Below are positions 63,735-64,000 of a DNA stretch of 64,000 nt, in pieces. Source of the DNA: Haliclystus octoradiatus (lineage: Eukaryota; Cnidaria; Staurozoa; Stauromedusae; Haliclystidae). The position numbers were made by a program, and so were the translations under genes. The DNA is taken from contig OU744453.1 in assembly GCA_916610825.1 (NCBI GenBank), forward strand, positions 18,874,241 through 18,938,240. The letters run 5' to 3'. Positions within the stretch are counted from its first letter, which is position 1. Each line of letters starts with the position of its first letter. Below the pieces are notes generated by a model, which saw only the letters and a program-made list of their open reading frames with translations, did not search any database and had not been told where the DNA came from.

Positions 63735-64000
63735 GTAAAAATTATAAATGTCAATTATGAAATTCGCTTTCCTTTGTTAAATTAGGGCGTGGCATGAACT
63801 TCGAAACACACGTGGGTGAGCACGTGAATGCGGGACATTATGACGTAATTCACAGCCACACCTTTTTTATAAGGTCCAACCGATGGTTCATTGCAGGTCT
63901 AACAATGAGGAAGTTATTTGAATATTTGAATAAAAACCTGTTTGTGAATGTATTTCCCTAATCCTGTAATAGGTACAGGAGTTGCCCATGTTGAGTGCTC

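Overview
The window is AT-rich nuclear DNA from an invertebrate animal. Genes have many short phase-compatible exons with GT-AG introns. The encoded proteins (filamin, an SLC37-type transporter, a C/EBP-type bZIP factor) are animal families. The introns and intergenic DNA hold many kinds of eukaryotic transposable element. No sequence here fixes the phylum.

Layout. (1) 1510-15168, minus strand: a complete 12-exon SLC37-family sugar-phosphate exchanger (423 aa). Its introns hold TA-flanked miniature elements, two hAT-like elements, a tRNA-derived SINE, a (TAA)n array interrupted by a large palindrome, and several tandem arrays. (2) 16040-16633, plus strand: an intronless C/EBP-gamma-like bZIP gene, divergent from the transporter. 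(3) 18111-43332, minus strand: a complete 17-exon filamin gene encoding 3968 aa, with two CH domains and 40 immunoglobulin-like repeats. Twenty of these lie in one 5.5-kb exon (20508-25976) and form a lineage-specific expansion. Intron 14 holds an intact Ty3/gypsy element (26431-30749) with LTRs that look identical, inserted antisense and apparently inside an older TTAA-flanked element. (4) 45813-46057, minus strand: an unassigned exon encoding a glutamine-rich N-terminus. (5) 46060-63500: gene-poor DNA with a Harbinger-like MITE, an element with an 8-bp target duplication, LINE tails, and a second complete Ty3/gypsy element (54112-59009) whose reverse-transcriptase box has an unusual Glu-Asp. 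(6) 63503-63734, plus strand: the first coding exon of a gene running off the window, possibly NAPE-PLD-like.

I assembled the gene models by finding splice sites by eye and checking that codon phase carries through every junction. All 12 transporter exons and all 17 filamin exons join in frame. The genes do not form a pathway. The main points of interest are the filamin expansion and the density of young and nested transposable elements.
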